64,000 bases of DNA from Ecytonucleospora hepatopenaei (lineage: Eukaryota > Microsporidia > Enterocytozoonidae), in contig JAPMUG010000002.1 in NCBI GenBank assembly GCA_026692725.1, positions 186,001 through 250,000 on the forward strand. Direction: 5' to 3'. The stretch's first letter is position 1. Each line of letters starts with the position of its first letter. The notes under the pieces are model-generated. The model worked only from the letters and a program-made list of their open reading frames with translations, had not been told where the DNA came from and searched no databases. Positions 38,079 to 47,328 of this stretch are shown one piece after another. Both the position numbers and the translations under genes were made by a program.

Positions 38079-38169
38079 AATGACACAAAAGCTTTATGGT
38101 TTTGTAGGAATGGCTATACAGGAGGGTCTTTTTAGTTTTTTAAGGATAATTTGTTTTTATTAAATTTAT

Positions 38170-39018
38170 TTAATTACCATTTAGTCTCTGTCTTTTACCA
38201 GCTATTCGTTCTTGAATCTCGCAAAGTGTTTGATTTTGTTCATTAAATTCGCATAAAAAGTCTTTACCATCTGCTAATTCTTCAGCTAACATGTTTACTC
38301 TATATTGGTTGTACAAATATTCTGTTTCTTCGATCAATTCCTTTGTTCCTTTTTCTAAGAGAAGCTCTCTTAATTTGTAAAAATCAAAATCTTCCCTATT
38401 TATTGTTCCCCAGTCGTATTCACGATATAAAAGACAATTCCTTTCGCATGAAATAAAATATAAATCTATTTCGGGGCATTTTAGTGTAAATTCATTTCTA
38501 ATCATTTCAATTTCCTGCTCATTAAGCATGTCTGCCTTTCCAACAACTGCAATTACATTTGTAAATTCAGACAATTCCTTTATAAGATTTATGTCATTTT
38601 CTTTTAAAACATCTATTGCTTCAATAAAATACAGACACGCATGTATTCTTTCATCCTCAACCATTCTGTTTATTTTACTTTCGCATTCGTTTGCATATTT
38701 TTTATGGCGTGTTTGTAGCATCCTGATTGCTGGTTCGCCACATCCTTGGTTATTTACGCTGTCACCAATACCTGATATTTCTACAACGTCCATTTTAGTT
38801 ATAAAATCATTTTCATTAACACAGAATCTATGTGAATTTATCTGGCAAAGGTCTCTTATGATTTCCATTTGATGCGAATCATTTAATACTTTTTTGTTAA
38901 AAAAATTGTTTAAGAATGTTGTTTTTCCAGTACCTTTGGATCCAATCAACATTAAATTGAATTTAAATGGTGTTTCTAAACACTTTTTATGGTATAGGTT
39001 TGGCAAATTTGAAATCAT
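38170..39018 (-). CDS. septin
   Basis: GTP-binding filament protein used in division-site and cortical organisation. The G1 loop is LIGSKGTGKTTFLNN (about 25-39), the switch region is VVEISGIGDSVNN and the G4 motif is VVGKADMLNEQE. The preceding patch of basic residues and the septin-unique element near the C-terminus are partly visible. The protein has 282 residues without the long C-terminal coiled coil of many septins. The SNARE-like gene diverges 51 bp away. Confidence 0.85.
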   Translation of the reverse strand: MISNLPNLYHKKCLETPFKFNLMLIGSKGTGKTTFLNNFFNKKVLNDSHQMEIIRDLCQINSHRFCVNENDFITKMDVVEISGIGDSVNNQGCGEPAIRMLQTRHKKYANECESKINRMVEDERIHACLYFIEAIDVLKENDINLIKELSEFTNVIAVVGKADMLNEQEIEMIRNEFTLKCPEIDLYFISCERNCLLYREYDWGTINREDFDFYKLRELLLEKGTKELIEETEYLYNQYRVNMLAEELADGKDFLCEFNEQNQTLCEIQERIAGKRQRLNGN

Positions 39019-39069
39019 GTTTATTTAAAATATGTTACATTTAAATATTTTTGAAACGATAAATAAACA

Positions 39070-39303
39070 ATGGAAAATGAATTGTTTAATATTGCGTTAA
39101 CACACTGTGAGACAATAAAAGAAGATTTAGACAGTCAAAATGAAAAATTGAGTAAAGTTCAGGAAAAGGTCGAAGGACTAAATTCAAAAATAAGCAAAAG
39201 CAAAAAAATTATAGAAGAGTGCAAAAAACAATGTTATAAACATAGGTGGATATATTTGGTGATTATTATTCTGTGTGGAAGTGTTTTTATATTAAAAAAA
39301 TAG
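39070..39303 (+). CDS. tail-anchored SNARE-like protein
   Basis: A 77-residue protein consisting of one heptad-repeat helix and a C-terminal membrane anchor (WIYLVIIILCGSVFILKK) with almost no lumenal tail. The helix ETIKEDLDSQNEKLSKVQEKV contains an LxxQxExL element resembling the zero layer of Qb/Qc SNAREs such as Vti1, and KISKSKKIIEECKK resembles the end of the motif. It would act in vesicle fusion. A non-SNARE tail-anchored coiled coil is the alternative. Confidence 0.65.
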   Translation: MENELFNIALTHCETIKEDLDSQNEKLSKVQEKVEGLNSKISKSKKIIEECKKQCYKHRWIYLVIIILCGSVFILKK

Positions 39304-39319
39304 AATTTTATCCCCGGAG

Positions 39320-39976
39320 ATGTTAATTCAGATTGCAATTGACGGTCCTTGTGCATCTGGAAAAAGCACGATAACAGCATTGATCGCAGAAAAGTATGGA
39401 TTTTGCAGAGTGGACAGTGGATTATTTTATAGAGGAATAACGGTCGTCATGTTAGAGAATAATTGTGTAAAAAGAGAAGAAATTATTTTGTTTTTACCAA
39501 AATTACGGTTTAAATTATTTAAAAACAGACTATTTAATAATGGAAAGGATATTTCAGAAGCATGCAGGAACAAAATCGTTGACAAGAATGTAAGTTTTTA
39601 TGCTTCTATTTTAGAAGTTAGGAAATATGTTAATAAAGTCATAGAAGATCATGCGAGAATGTCTGAAAAATCATTAATTATTGATGGTAGAGATATTGGT
39701 TCTGTTGTATTACCAAATGCAGATCTTAAGTTTTATCTTACAGCATCCTCCAAAACCAGGGCTGAAAGAAGAGTAAGGGAGAGGGAGGGTTGTTCTCTGG
39801 AAGAAACTTTAAAATTTATTGAAGACAGAGATTTTAAAGATATAAACAGAAAATATGATCCATTGGTTTGTGTAAAAGATGCAATAATTATTAAAAATGA
39901 TTTTCTTAGTTTAGAAGAAACTCTAAAGGAATTTTGCAAACACATTGATAACTTCATAAAGAAAAAAAGTGTTTAA
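39320..39976 (+). CDS. bacterial-type CMP kinase (Cmk)
   Basis: Phosphorylates CMP/dCMP to the diphosphate. The P-loop IAIDGPCASGKSTI starts at residue 5. VDSGLFYRG, the IIDGRDIGSVVLPNADLKFYLTAS block and RAERRVREREGC, with IEDRDFKDINRKYDPLVCVKDAIII, are the complete bacterial Cmk signature. Eukaryotes normally use an adenylate-kinase-like UMP/CMP kinase instead, so this copy was probably acquired from bacteria at some point. The size of 218 residues is typical of Cmk. The start is preceded by CCCCGGAG. It may complement nucleotide uptake from the host and relates to the degenerate CTP synthase in this window. Confidence 0.92.
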   Translation: MLIQIAIDGPCASGKSTITALIAEKYGFCRVDSGLFYRGITVVMLENNCVKREEIILFLPKLRFKLFKNRLFNNGKDISEACRNKIVDKNVSFYASILEVRKYVNKVIEDHARMSEKSLIIDGRDIGSVVLPNADLKFYLTASSKTRAERRVREREGCSLEETLKFIEDRDFKDINRKYDPLVCVKDAIIIKNDFLSLEETLKEFCKHIDNFIKKKSV

Positions 39977-40058
39977 TTTCTTTTTTCTTTTTAACTTATA
40001 TCAAACTTAATTAAATCACTTTAATTTCATATAAAGATTTTTAAATATTCCTCCTTTT

Positions 40059-40333
40059 ATGGCAAGTAACACGGTTGTTTTAAACTACAAAACAAAAAAA
40101 GTAAGGGAAGACTTAAAAGTTTTTTTAGAAAATGAAATGGCGCAATTTGATAAAGAATCCATACCTATGAAGGCAAACACACTGAAGACAAAATTGGACG
40201 AAACTTTTGGAAAGGCTGGAATGTGTGGATAGGTGGTCACTTTTCAGGAGCATGTCCCTGTATTGCCAATACAATGGTGGAATTCTCATATGGTTCAGAA
40301 AATTATATTGTTTACCAATCTTATATGGGTTAA
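40059..40333 (+). CDS. dynein light chain LC8-like, frame broken once
   Basis: LC8-family light chain, a hub protein and dynein subunit. The first frame (40059-40232) encodes an N-terminal helical half ending KLDETFGKA. The rest of the fold is in the next frame: NVWIGGHFSGACPCIANTM and VEFSYGSENYIVYQSYMG, equivalent to WHCIVGRNFGSYVTHE...FIYFYLGQ. The frames join near 40217-40220. One base is missing, and adding a T would restore the family Trp before NVW. The joined length is about 91 residues, the normal LC8 size. CTCC lies before the ATG. A short intron beginning GTAAGG in the 5' part was considered and does not restore the frame. Confidence 0.75.
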
Positions 40334-40392
40334 TAAATAAATTATACATTCGCCAATTATTTTTTTAAATAAAAAACACCTCCTATTTTCAT

Positions 40393-41127
40393 ATGGAAGC
40401 ACCTAAAAAGATTTCAACAACTAAAATCAGAGAAACACTCAAAAACACACAAAAGAAAATAGCGCAAAAATTTAAAACTATAGATTACGTAAATACTGAC
40501 TTAAATCCAGGGTTTTTGGAATTAGAGGAAGAATTTAAGAATATAAGAAACACAGCCAAAATGCTTAAAGACTGTCTCTTAACGTTTAAAAACTACGAAT
40601 ATGGGCATAGCATTTTAAAAAATGTTTATAACGGATTTGAGTGGGTTGAAAAAAAGTTAAACACAGAAATAGTTTCAAAAAAAGAATTATATGGTTCTTT
40701 GGCAGAAGCAGGTACTAACATTGCAAAATTTACACACGACAAAAACAGGAAAGAACTTGCAATAGCTTTTCAAAATTCTTATTTGGCAATTAGTGATTAT
40801 AAAAAATCTTTTAACAGCGAAGTAAAACAACTCATTCTAAACATTGATGTTTTGTTAAGTAAAGCAGAAGAGATTTCCTCTAAAAGAAAGCAAATAAGAA
40901 CAATCAGGTATGATTTAGAAATGGCTATTTTAGATGACAATTATGACAACGACTTGGTAAAGTCAGAGCGTAAAAAACTCAGTGGAGAGTGCAAGCAATG
41001 CATGTCTGAAATGAATGAGTTTATTAAAGACAAAAGCATAGGAAAAATAATAAAAAAATTTCAAAAGCTCCACTGTAAATTTTATCGACAAATTTATGAT
41101 GAATTGGATGTTATTGAACATTTTTAA
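40393..41127 (+). CDS. BAR-domain-like protein
   Basis: A 244-residue, entirely helical protein. Its features fit a BAR domain: an N-terminal basic amphipathic stretch, a first helix (ELEEEFKNIRNTAKMLKDCLL), a middle segment with repeated YKKSFNSEVKQLILNIDVLL, and a third helix with KFYRQIYDELDVI near the end. BAR proteins shape or sense curved membranes in endocytosis. The match is by helix layout only, so this is a moderate assignment. Confidence 0.5.
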   Translation: MEAPKKISTTKIRETLKNTQKKIAQKFKTIDYVNTDLNPGFLELEEEFKNIRNTAKMLKDCLLTFKNYEYGHSILKNVYNGFEWVEKKLNTEIVSKKELYGSLAEAGTNIAKFTHDKNRKELAIAFQNSYLAISDYKKSFNSEVKQLILNIDVLLSKAEEISSKRKQIRTIRYDLEMAILDDNYDNDLVKSERKKLSGECKQCMSEMNEFIKDKSIGKIIKKFQKLHCKFYRQIYDELDVIEHF

Positions 41128-41299
41128 GTAAATTTTAAGCCAGTTTTTACTAGGATTTGCGTCAAAAGAGAAATTTTAACTTTCTGTTTAAAATCACTAA
41201 GCTCACCTTAATTTACAACGTTTTAATATAAAAAAATAAAATTAAGCATATTTTAAAAATACCTAAGTAAAGTTTGTTTAAAAATATTTTAACCCTTAT

Positions 41300-43831
41300 A
41301 TGGTCAAAATAAACAAAAACACAATTTCTGACTTTGCTGATTCAGTTCCATTAGTTGCATTAGCAACCAAGTCTAAATTATTTGATACATCTTTTTCTAG
41401 TACAAGCGAGTTAATTCTTTTTCATCTAAAAACAAAGGAACAAACAATAACAAAAAGTGAGCATAAATTTTGTAAGGTAAAATGGTGTGAAATGGATGAA
41501 GACATTTTTTTGGCCGCTGGACACGAAGATGGTTTTATAAGTATTTATAAAGTTGTAAACAACAACTTTGAGTTGATTGTTTGCAAACAATATATGCGTA
41601 ATAATGATGATATTATTGGCATTGACTTTTTCCCGGCGAAGAAAATGATATGTGTCATTTCAAATACAGGAAAGATTCTCTTTTTAAATTTAACTGACTT
41701 AAAGGAATACTTCCTAGAGATTAACATAGATTCACCAACTTGTATTTCGTGGAACAAAAAAGTTAGCAAAATACTTGCGATAGGAACAAACAAAGGAGGA
41801 GTCAAACTTGTTGATATTAAGAAGAACAGTGTTATAATTTCATCTGATGGTTTCCAAACAATCAAAAATGTTGTATGGGATTCAAACACACCAACAAAAT
41901 TATTGATTCAGAGTGAAAAACAAAGCATTACTGAGCACGAACTTAGCAATGATTTAAAACTAGAAAAAGAAAATTATGGTAGTGAGATAATTTCTTTTAA
42001 TAATGAAAAAATTGTGACAAGTGAGTTTATTATCGATGTTAATACAAATGCAAAATTTCCTATCCCTCTTTCTACAAGTGTAAGTTTAGGCAAAAACCAT
42101 GCATGTTTACATTTAAAAGACGGAACAACTGAAATTTTGTCAATTCCAAAGTTACCTGTAAGAAAAGGTTTTTTTAGGATTGAAAACAAAATATTTACAG
42201 GGAAAAACGTGTTTGTGGTAGGGTCTGAGCATGTTGTCGATGAGGAAAATACAGGTAATGAAGATATTGATGGTTCTTTTTATGACAATTTGAAGGATCA
42301 GAAGGGAACAGAAATTTATAAGTTTTTGATTGAAAATGCGTCTTCCATTCCCCCATGTTTTCAAGGTAAACACACAGAAAATAAAATTTCCGTTGATCTT
42401 AACAACAAAGAACATTTAGCTTTAGTTACAGGTGATTTTTCTGTTCTTAAAAACTGTAAAGAAAAGGTTGAAATTGGATTTTTAGTTTCTTTGTTAAATA
42501 ATGACACAAGTGCAGTTTCAAAAGCAACTTCTTTCCCTCAATTGATGATTATGAGCAAGTTACTGAATAATTACTCCATGTTGACAAAGATAAGTAATTC
42601 AAGAGTATTGGCTGCAATTATTTTATGTAATAATTTGGACATAAACATATTAAACGAAACAGACAGGGAAGGAAAAATCATTAAAGGTATTTTAACAAAT
42701 GATAATTCGATTATTAGTGACAGGATAGTGTTAAATGACAATTTTTATCAAAATTTAGGAAAGATAAAGAAATATTTGGGTGGACTGAGTTCTCCAATAG
42801 AATCAGATTATTTATCAGAATATTTTTGGTTTATGGTAGCACAAGGCAAATATGAAGAAGTAAAAAATTTGTGTGTTAATGACATTTTGATTAACAATTA
42901 CAAGGAAAGTAAAAACGTAGTGTGTGCTTTTAAAAATGTTCATGTAAGCAGAAACAGCAACAATTTACTAAATTCACAACAAGGAAATTTTATCAGTCAA
43001 AAATCTGCGGTAAAAAGTTTTTCTCCCGCTACAGGAAGAATCCAACAACCATCAGGTGCATCACCAAAAGTACCATTTGGAATGCAATCTCAACAACCTA
43101 CATTTCCAAGAACACCCCAAATATCAGCGTCCCCTAAGCCTTTGAATGCTCCTGTGAATCAAACTCCTCAGTCTGCGGCTCGTAGTTTTCCACCTTGTAC
43201 AGGAAAACCCCCGGGTAATAGTTTTGTAAAACCACCAGGCACTCCACTTATGGGCAGACCGCCTATGCAAAGGGCCACACCAATGATGGCTTCTTCAAAA
43301 CCTATGGGCGTGAACAACGTTCCTCCTATGAACAAACAGTATCCACCTGTACAAAATTCTGCTGCCATGGGCGCATTTCAACAAAAACCACCTTTAAATT
43401 TAAATGGAAATAGCGCAATGCGTGGTGAACCTGGTAACATGAACAAAAGCCATCAGTATTCCCAAACAAACACGTCTTATGGTAACACTCCAATGCACCC
43501 AGGTGCACAATCTTCTGCATACACGCAACACATGGATGTTCCGCGTATTTTAAATGAATTTGATGCTTTAGTTAGGGATGTCAAGCAAAAGGTTTCAATG
43601 GTAAATTCTGTTCTTTTAAATCAAAAAAAGAATCGCTTTTTAATGGGATTGGAAAGTTACAACAATGTGGATAAGCGATCCTTGAGCACAGATATTTTAC
43701 AACGCATGGATGAGTTGATTCAAAGAATGAAGAATATTGATTCAAGGTTAAAGTATGACATTGATTCTATGAACTTATCTATGACAAGTTGGCTTCAATC
43801 TCTTGCTGAGCTTATAAAAATTGGATACTAA
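41300..43831 (+). CDS. SEC31: COPII outer coat protein Sec31
   Basis: Outer-cage subunit of COPII that pairs with Sec13 and stimulates Sar1-GTP hydrolysis with Sec23. A WD40 propeller covers about residues 1-310 (ILFHLKTKE, KWCEMDEDIFLAAGHEDGFISIYKV, CISWNKKVSKILAIGTNKGGVKLVDI). A helical region follows to about 560. A Pro/Gln/Met-rich linker (about 575-745) would hold the Sec23-binding active fragment. A C-terminal helical domain with DALVRDVKQKVSMVNSVLL ends the protein. It has 843 residues against 1,273 in yeast. The start follows AACCCTTAT. Confidence 0.88.
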   Translation: MVKINKNTISDFADSVPLVALATKSKLFDTSFSSTSELILFHLKTKEQTITKSEHKFCKVKWCEMDEDIFLAAGHEDGFISIYKVVNNNFELIVCKQYMRNNDDIIGIDFFPAKKMICVISNTGKILFLNLTDLKEYFLEINIDSPTCISWNKKVSKILAIGTNKGGVKLVDIKKNSVIISSDGFQTIKNVVWDSNTPTKLLIQSEKQSITEHELSNDLKLEKENYGSEIISFNNEKIVTSEFIIDVNTNAKFPIPLSTSVSLGKNHACLHLKDGTTEILSIPKLPVRKGFFRIENKIFTGKNVFVVGSEHVVDEENTGNEDIDGSFYDNLKDQKGTEIYKFLIENASSIPPCFQGKHTENKISVDLNNKEHLALVTGDFSVLKNCKEKVEIGFLVSLLNNDTSAVSKATSFPQLMIMSKLLNNYSMLTKISNSRVLAAIILCNNLDINILNETDREGKIIKGILTNDNSIISDRIVLNDNFYQNLGKIKKYLGGLSSPIESDYLSEYFWFMVAQGKYEEVKNLCVNDILINNYKESKNVVCAFKNVHVSRNSNNLLNSQQGNFISQKSAVKSFSPATGRIQQPSGASPKVPFGMQSQQPTFPRTPQISASPKPLNAPVNQTPQSAARSFPPCTGKPPGNSFVKPPGTPLMGRPPMQRATPMMASSKPMGVNNVPPMNKQYPPVQNSAAMGAFQQKPPLNLNGNSAMRGEPGNMNKSHQYSQTNTSYGNTPMHPGAQSSAYTQHMDVPRILNEFDALVRDVKQKVSMVNSVLLNQKKNRFLMGLESYNNVDKRSLSTDILQRMDELIQRMKNIDSRLKYDIDSMNLSMTSWLQSLAELIKIGY

Positions 43832-44061
43832 TGGAATTTTCTTTTTAGTAAATTTGTTTTACTTTTTTATTTTACTTTAACCCCTTGTTTATATTTTGTT
43901 ATAGTTTTTGTTATAGTTTTTGTTTATACTTTTTATAGTTTTGTTTATACTTTGACAATACTTTTCAATACTTTATTAGATAATTTAGATTTAGACTTTT
44001 TAGACATTGATTATACTTATTATCTAATTACTATATACAGACTTTTTGCATATATCTGAAA
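43832..44061. repeat. imperfect low-complexity repeats upstream of the CCCH gene
   Basis: A 230-bp gap containing several imperfect copies of a ttttatagttttgtttatact-like piece between about 43890 and 43960, then tattatctaatta-type sequence. No CCC block is adjacent to the following ATG at 44062. No RNA gene is seen. Confidence 0.5.
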
Positions 44062-44730
44062 ATGGCTAAACGTTTTGTTAAAAAATATAATCCACTAGAT
44101 AAAATTGAAGATTGCTATTATTTTTTGTATTCTACTTGTAAAAGAGGTAAAAACTGTGGATTTAGACACAATATTTTATGCAAACAATGCAACATTTTAT
44201 GCGATGAATGGGATTCGACCAAAATGTGTAGGGAAGATTGTCCACTACGCCACAGTAGATATCACCTTATGAAGCAACGAGAAGAATTGCCATGTTTTTG
44301 GGAAAATAACGGTGGGTGCAAAAAGGAGTTTTGTGAGTTTAAGCATGAAGATGCAAGTAAGGATGAGTGGAAAAAGGGAACGATCAGGGACAACACAAAA
44401 CAAGAGTCTAAAAATACAATAGTTAATGAAGTTGAGATGGACCCTTTTGTTTTTGAAAATCAAAGACGGGAGGCAGTTGCTCGAAAAAAACACTTGGCAA
44501 CAAAAAGACATATAAAAAGAAAGGTTGTGCATGATTTAAAAAATGTGGTAGAGGCTATGGATGAAGAACAGCGTAAAGAATTTCAAAGGGTTCTTAATTT
44601 AATGGAAAGTGGAAAAAATGCACGTGCTGAAAATTCAAGAAATGCAGAAGCATTGAATCAAAACATACAGCAAAATAAAGAACAGGATGATTTAGATGCG
44701 GAACTTAAGGAATTGGAAAATTTATTTTGA
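44062..44730 (+). CDS. CCCH zinc-finger protein (ZC3H11A-like)
   Basis: A 222-residue protein with three cysteine/histidine-rich units in the first 95 residues: DCYYFLYSTCKRGKNCGFRH, a divergent unit ending CREDCPLRH, and LPCFWENNGGCKKEFCEFKH. The order, YF/FYSTC start and PCxWEN third unit match the N-terminus of animal ZC3H11A, an RNA-binding mRNA export factor. A basic helical middle follows, and an acidic tail (DDLDAELKELENLF) ends the protein, also as in that family. The TREX-type export role is inferred from the family. Confidence 0.78.
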   Translation: MAKRFVKKYNPLDKIEDCYYFLYSTCKRGKNCGFRHNILCKQCNILCDEWDSTKMCREDCPLRHSRYHLMKQREELPCFWENNGGCKKEFCEFKHEDASKDEWKKGTIRDNTKQESKNTIVNEVEMDPFVFENQRREAVARKKHLATKRHIKRKVVHDLKNVVEAMDEEQRKEFQRVLNLMESGKNARAENSRNAEALNQNIQQNKEQDDLDAELKELENLF

Positions 44731-44768
44731 CCTTTAAATAAACTTATGCTAATTTTTAACCCTATCTT

Positions 44769-47321
44769 ATGGATACTTTAATGAATACATTTAGTAACAA
44801 TAAAATTGTTAAAGAGCTACAAGAACTTTCTAAAAAAGTTTTTGAGGAAAAAGAAGAGTTTGGTCCAGATGGATTGAGTTTGTTAAAAAGGGTATTAGAG
44901 ACTGTAAATATCGAGGACATGAGAATTAAAAATTTTTCAAAAAGTGATTCCAACATAATTTCAACGTTGATTTTTAAGCAAAACACACTAAATTTTGTAA
45001 AGTACGCAGTGGAAAACAGAGAAACAGTCACAAACGATCTGCTAGACAGTGTCATTGATGTTTTATATGATATTAAAGATTGTAGCAAAAACCTAGCAGT
45101 AATTTTGGAAAAGCAGCGCTTGGAAAGGGAGATTTTTTATTTGGTTGTTGACATTTGCTATTTAACAAAATATACAAATGAAAAGTTACAGCTAAGCGTC
45201 AGAGAAAAAACTATGCCTGATGAATTGTCTGTCAATTTTGCGTTGCTTTCAACTGGTCCGTTTAAATCATATGAACTGAGTGTTTTAAACGAGTTAAAAA
45301 TAAACAATGTTTTGGTAAATTTTTTAACTGGATATAAAAATAAATTAAGAAAAATAGTTAAAGAAACAATTATTGATGAAGTATGTAAGAAAATAACCAC
45401 TAATAATTTAGAAAGTGTATACTCTATTTTCTTTATTTTAAACGAAAGAACTAAAAAAGAATTTTTTGAAATTGAGGAAAAGCAGTGTGATGAATATATT
45501 GCATTTATGTCTTCTTTGATAGGTGATTTAGACTCTGCAGAATATGTTTATGAGAAACTAAGTTCCAGTTTTGATAGGATGGAAGAAGCTTTAAAGCAAT
45601 TTATTTTTTATTCAAAAGAGAAAACACTAAAGATGAGCACACGTGACGAAGCATTGATTTTTTATATTTTAAACACGGTGGAAAAAATCAGTGCATATAA
45701 AACAAGTGGGTTTTACAAGTTTTTAGGGGTTTTTCAGGATGTTTTGCCACTAAATATTAGCATAAGAAATAAAGCAAAAATTTATGAAATTTTGGTTCAT
45801 TTTATTAACGACAAAGACGTGTTTATAAAGAAGAATGTGGACTGTAAGGATGAGGTTATGGAGGAAATAAAGAAAAACGAGTTTTTATTGTTACCCAAGC
45901 TCATATCGTTTATAAATGAGCATGAAAAGAGAAGGGATTACGAGGAGAATTTGGTTAGTGCTGGTAAAAGCATAGGTAGTCCATATTTGTCGTTGGATGA
46001 AGGATGTGACAATTACAAGGTGCTTGGTTTGAAGTCAGAAGATCCAGAGACTATTATTGAATGTTTTGAAGGGAAATTACCTTTAGACATAATAAAATTG
46101 AATTTGGTCCATATAAGAAATGCAATTTTAAAAAATGAAAATTTGGTAGATCGTATTGTACAGTACCAGATAAAAAACAACGTGGTTATTCTGGATGTGT
46201 TACTTATTAATCTGATTCAAAGTAATGTGTCAACGCATTTTTTCGGGTACATTTCTTTGTTTAAAGATTTTTCAACATACATAAATTCTGATTTTTTAGA
46301 TCGCTTATCGGACAGCATACATGAAGGTTTAGGGTGGATGATAAATAATTATAATAAAAAGCTAGGAAAGTTCATAATAAATAATTGCAATTGGTTTAAT
46401 GATTTGATCAAAAAATTAACATATTTACAGCCAAAATTGTTAAAGCTGTATGGCAAAGTCATAGATGATTATATAGGCGAATTAAAAATAACAGCAAAGG
46501 ATTTTAAAGATGAAAATTTGAATGTTGAAGTGGATGTGCTATACGTTTCGAATAAAGAAGAATTTACAAACAGTGACTTTTTTGCAATTTTTTCAAAACA
46601 ACTTGTTTATCAGCATTTTTACAGCGGAGAAACAGTAAGCGAAAAAGATTTGTTCGGGTTCTATAAAAAGGAAGGATATGTTGAGTATGTAAAGGCTAAA
46701 ATAGTGGTGGGTTGTAATATTTCTGCAGACATAGGCTTTTTACAACAAAATTTAATAAATGTTGAAGGTTTAATAGGATTTTACAATGTAGTGGGGAATA
46801 CACCAATTGAGTGCCAGGGCCAGGGTGGCAAAAATATATTGGGAAATTTTGGTAAGAAAAATACTGAATTTTTTGTAAAGCAATTTTATGAAGCTACGCA
46901 GTTTGAAAGATTTCTGCTGTTTTTTGGAATTAAAGAAATGAATGCGACAGTTGAAACTATTATAAAGGAAGAGACATATGCTTGTTTGAAGGAAAACAAC
47001 AAGCTTTATTTGGATATGTGTGTAGTTAATTTATTCCGTTGCAATAACTTGGATCATTTACTGTCTGCTCTTGAAAAAGGATATGAAAATTCCCAGTTGT
47101 TAGTTAGTTTGTCCCTGTTAAATTTATCAAGAGGAGGAAAGTATTTTTCAAACAATTTATACAATATGCTTTCTAAAAATCAGGCAATAAAAGCATTATT
47201 CTTTCTTTACTTTAATAATGTTTGGGATAAAGAGCGTGTATATGATTTGGTTTCTAAAATGGATTATACAACAAATAATGAGTTAAAAATGATTGTGGAT
47301 AATTACAACAGATTTAATTAA
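44769..47321 (+). CDS. large alpha-helical repeat protein, unknown
   Basis: An 850-residue protein with no low-complexity region, composed almost wholly of alternating hydrophobic and charged helices. This is consistent with an alpha-solenoid such as a nucleoporin, karyopherin or CCR4-NOT/ubiquitin ligase scaffold. I see no diagnostic motif. The AACCCTATCTT before the ATG supports the start. Large solenoids diverge quickly in microsporidia, so structure comparison would be more telling than sequence. Confidence 0.75.
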   Translation: MDTLMNTFSNNKIVKELQELSKKVFEEKEEFGPDGLSLLKRVLETVNIEDMRIKNFSKSDSNIISTLIFKQNTLNFVKYAVENRETVTNDLLDSVIDVLYDIKDCSKNLAVILEKQRLEREIFYLVVDICYLTKYTNEKLQLSVREKTMPDELSVNFALLSTGPFKSYELSVLNELKINNVLVNFLTGYKNKLRKIVKETIIDEVCKKITTNNLESVYSIFFILNERTKKEFFEIEEKQCDEYIAFMSSLIGDLDSAEYVYEKLSSSFDRMEEALKQFIFYSKEKTLKMSTRDEALIFYILNTVEKISAYKTSGFYKFLGVFQDVLPLNISIRNKAKIYEILVHFINDKDVFIKKNVDCKDEVMEEIKKNEFLLLPKLISFINEHEKRRDYEENLVSAGKSIGSPYLSLDEGCDNYKVLGLKSEDPETIIECFEGKLPLDIIKLNLVHIRNAILKNENLVDRIVQYQIKNNVVILDVLLINLIQSNVSTHFFGYISLFKDFSTYINSDFLDRLSDSIHEGLGWMINNYNKKLGKFIINNCNWFNDLIKKLTYLQPKLLKLYGKVIDDYIGELKITAKDFKDENLNVEVDVLYVSNKEEFTNSDFFAIFSKQLVYQHFYSGETVSEKDLFGFYKKEGYVEYVKAKIVVGCNISADIGFLQQNLINVEGLIGFYNVVGNTPIECQGQGGKNILGNFGKKNTEFFVKQFYEATQFERFLLFFGIKEMNATVETIIKEETYACLKENNKLYLDMCVVNLFRCNNLDHLLSALEKGYENSQLLVSLSLLNLSRGGKYFSNNLYNMLSKNQAIKALFFLYFNNVWDKERVYDLVSKMDYTTNNELKMIVDNYNRFN

Positions 47322-47328
47322 AAGTTTA

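Noticed and set aside
38079..38165. 27-codon frame after the eIF3c-like gene
   Set aside because: Too short, no family pattern, and overlapping the presumed 3' untranslated region.
40095..40125. GTAAGG ... TTTTTTTAG in the dynein light chain gene, intron-like
   Set aside because: Removing the 28 bp leads to an early stop, while reading through gives sensible family sequence up to the later frame break.
43890..43965. Repeats upstream of the CCCH gene as a CRISPR-like or transposon-end repeat
   Set aside because: Units are imperfect, have no spacers of constant length and are simple T-rich sequence.
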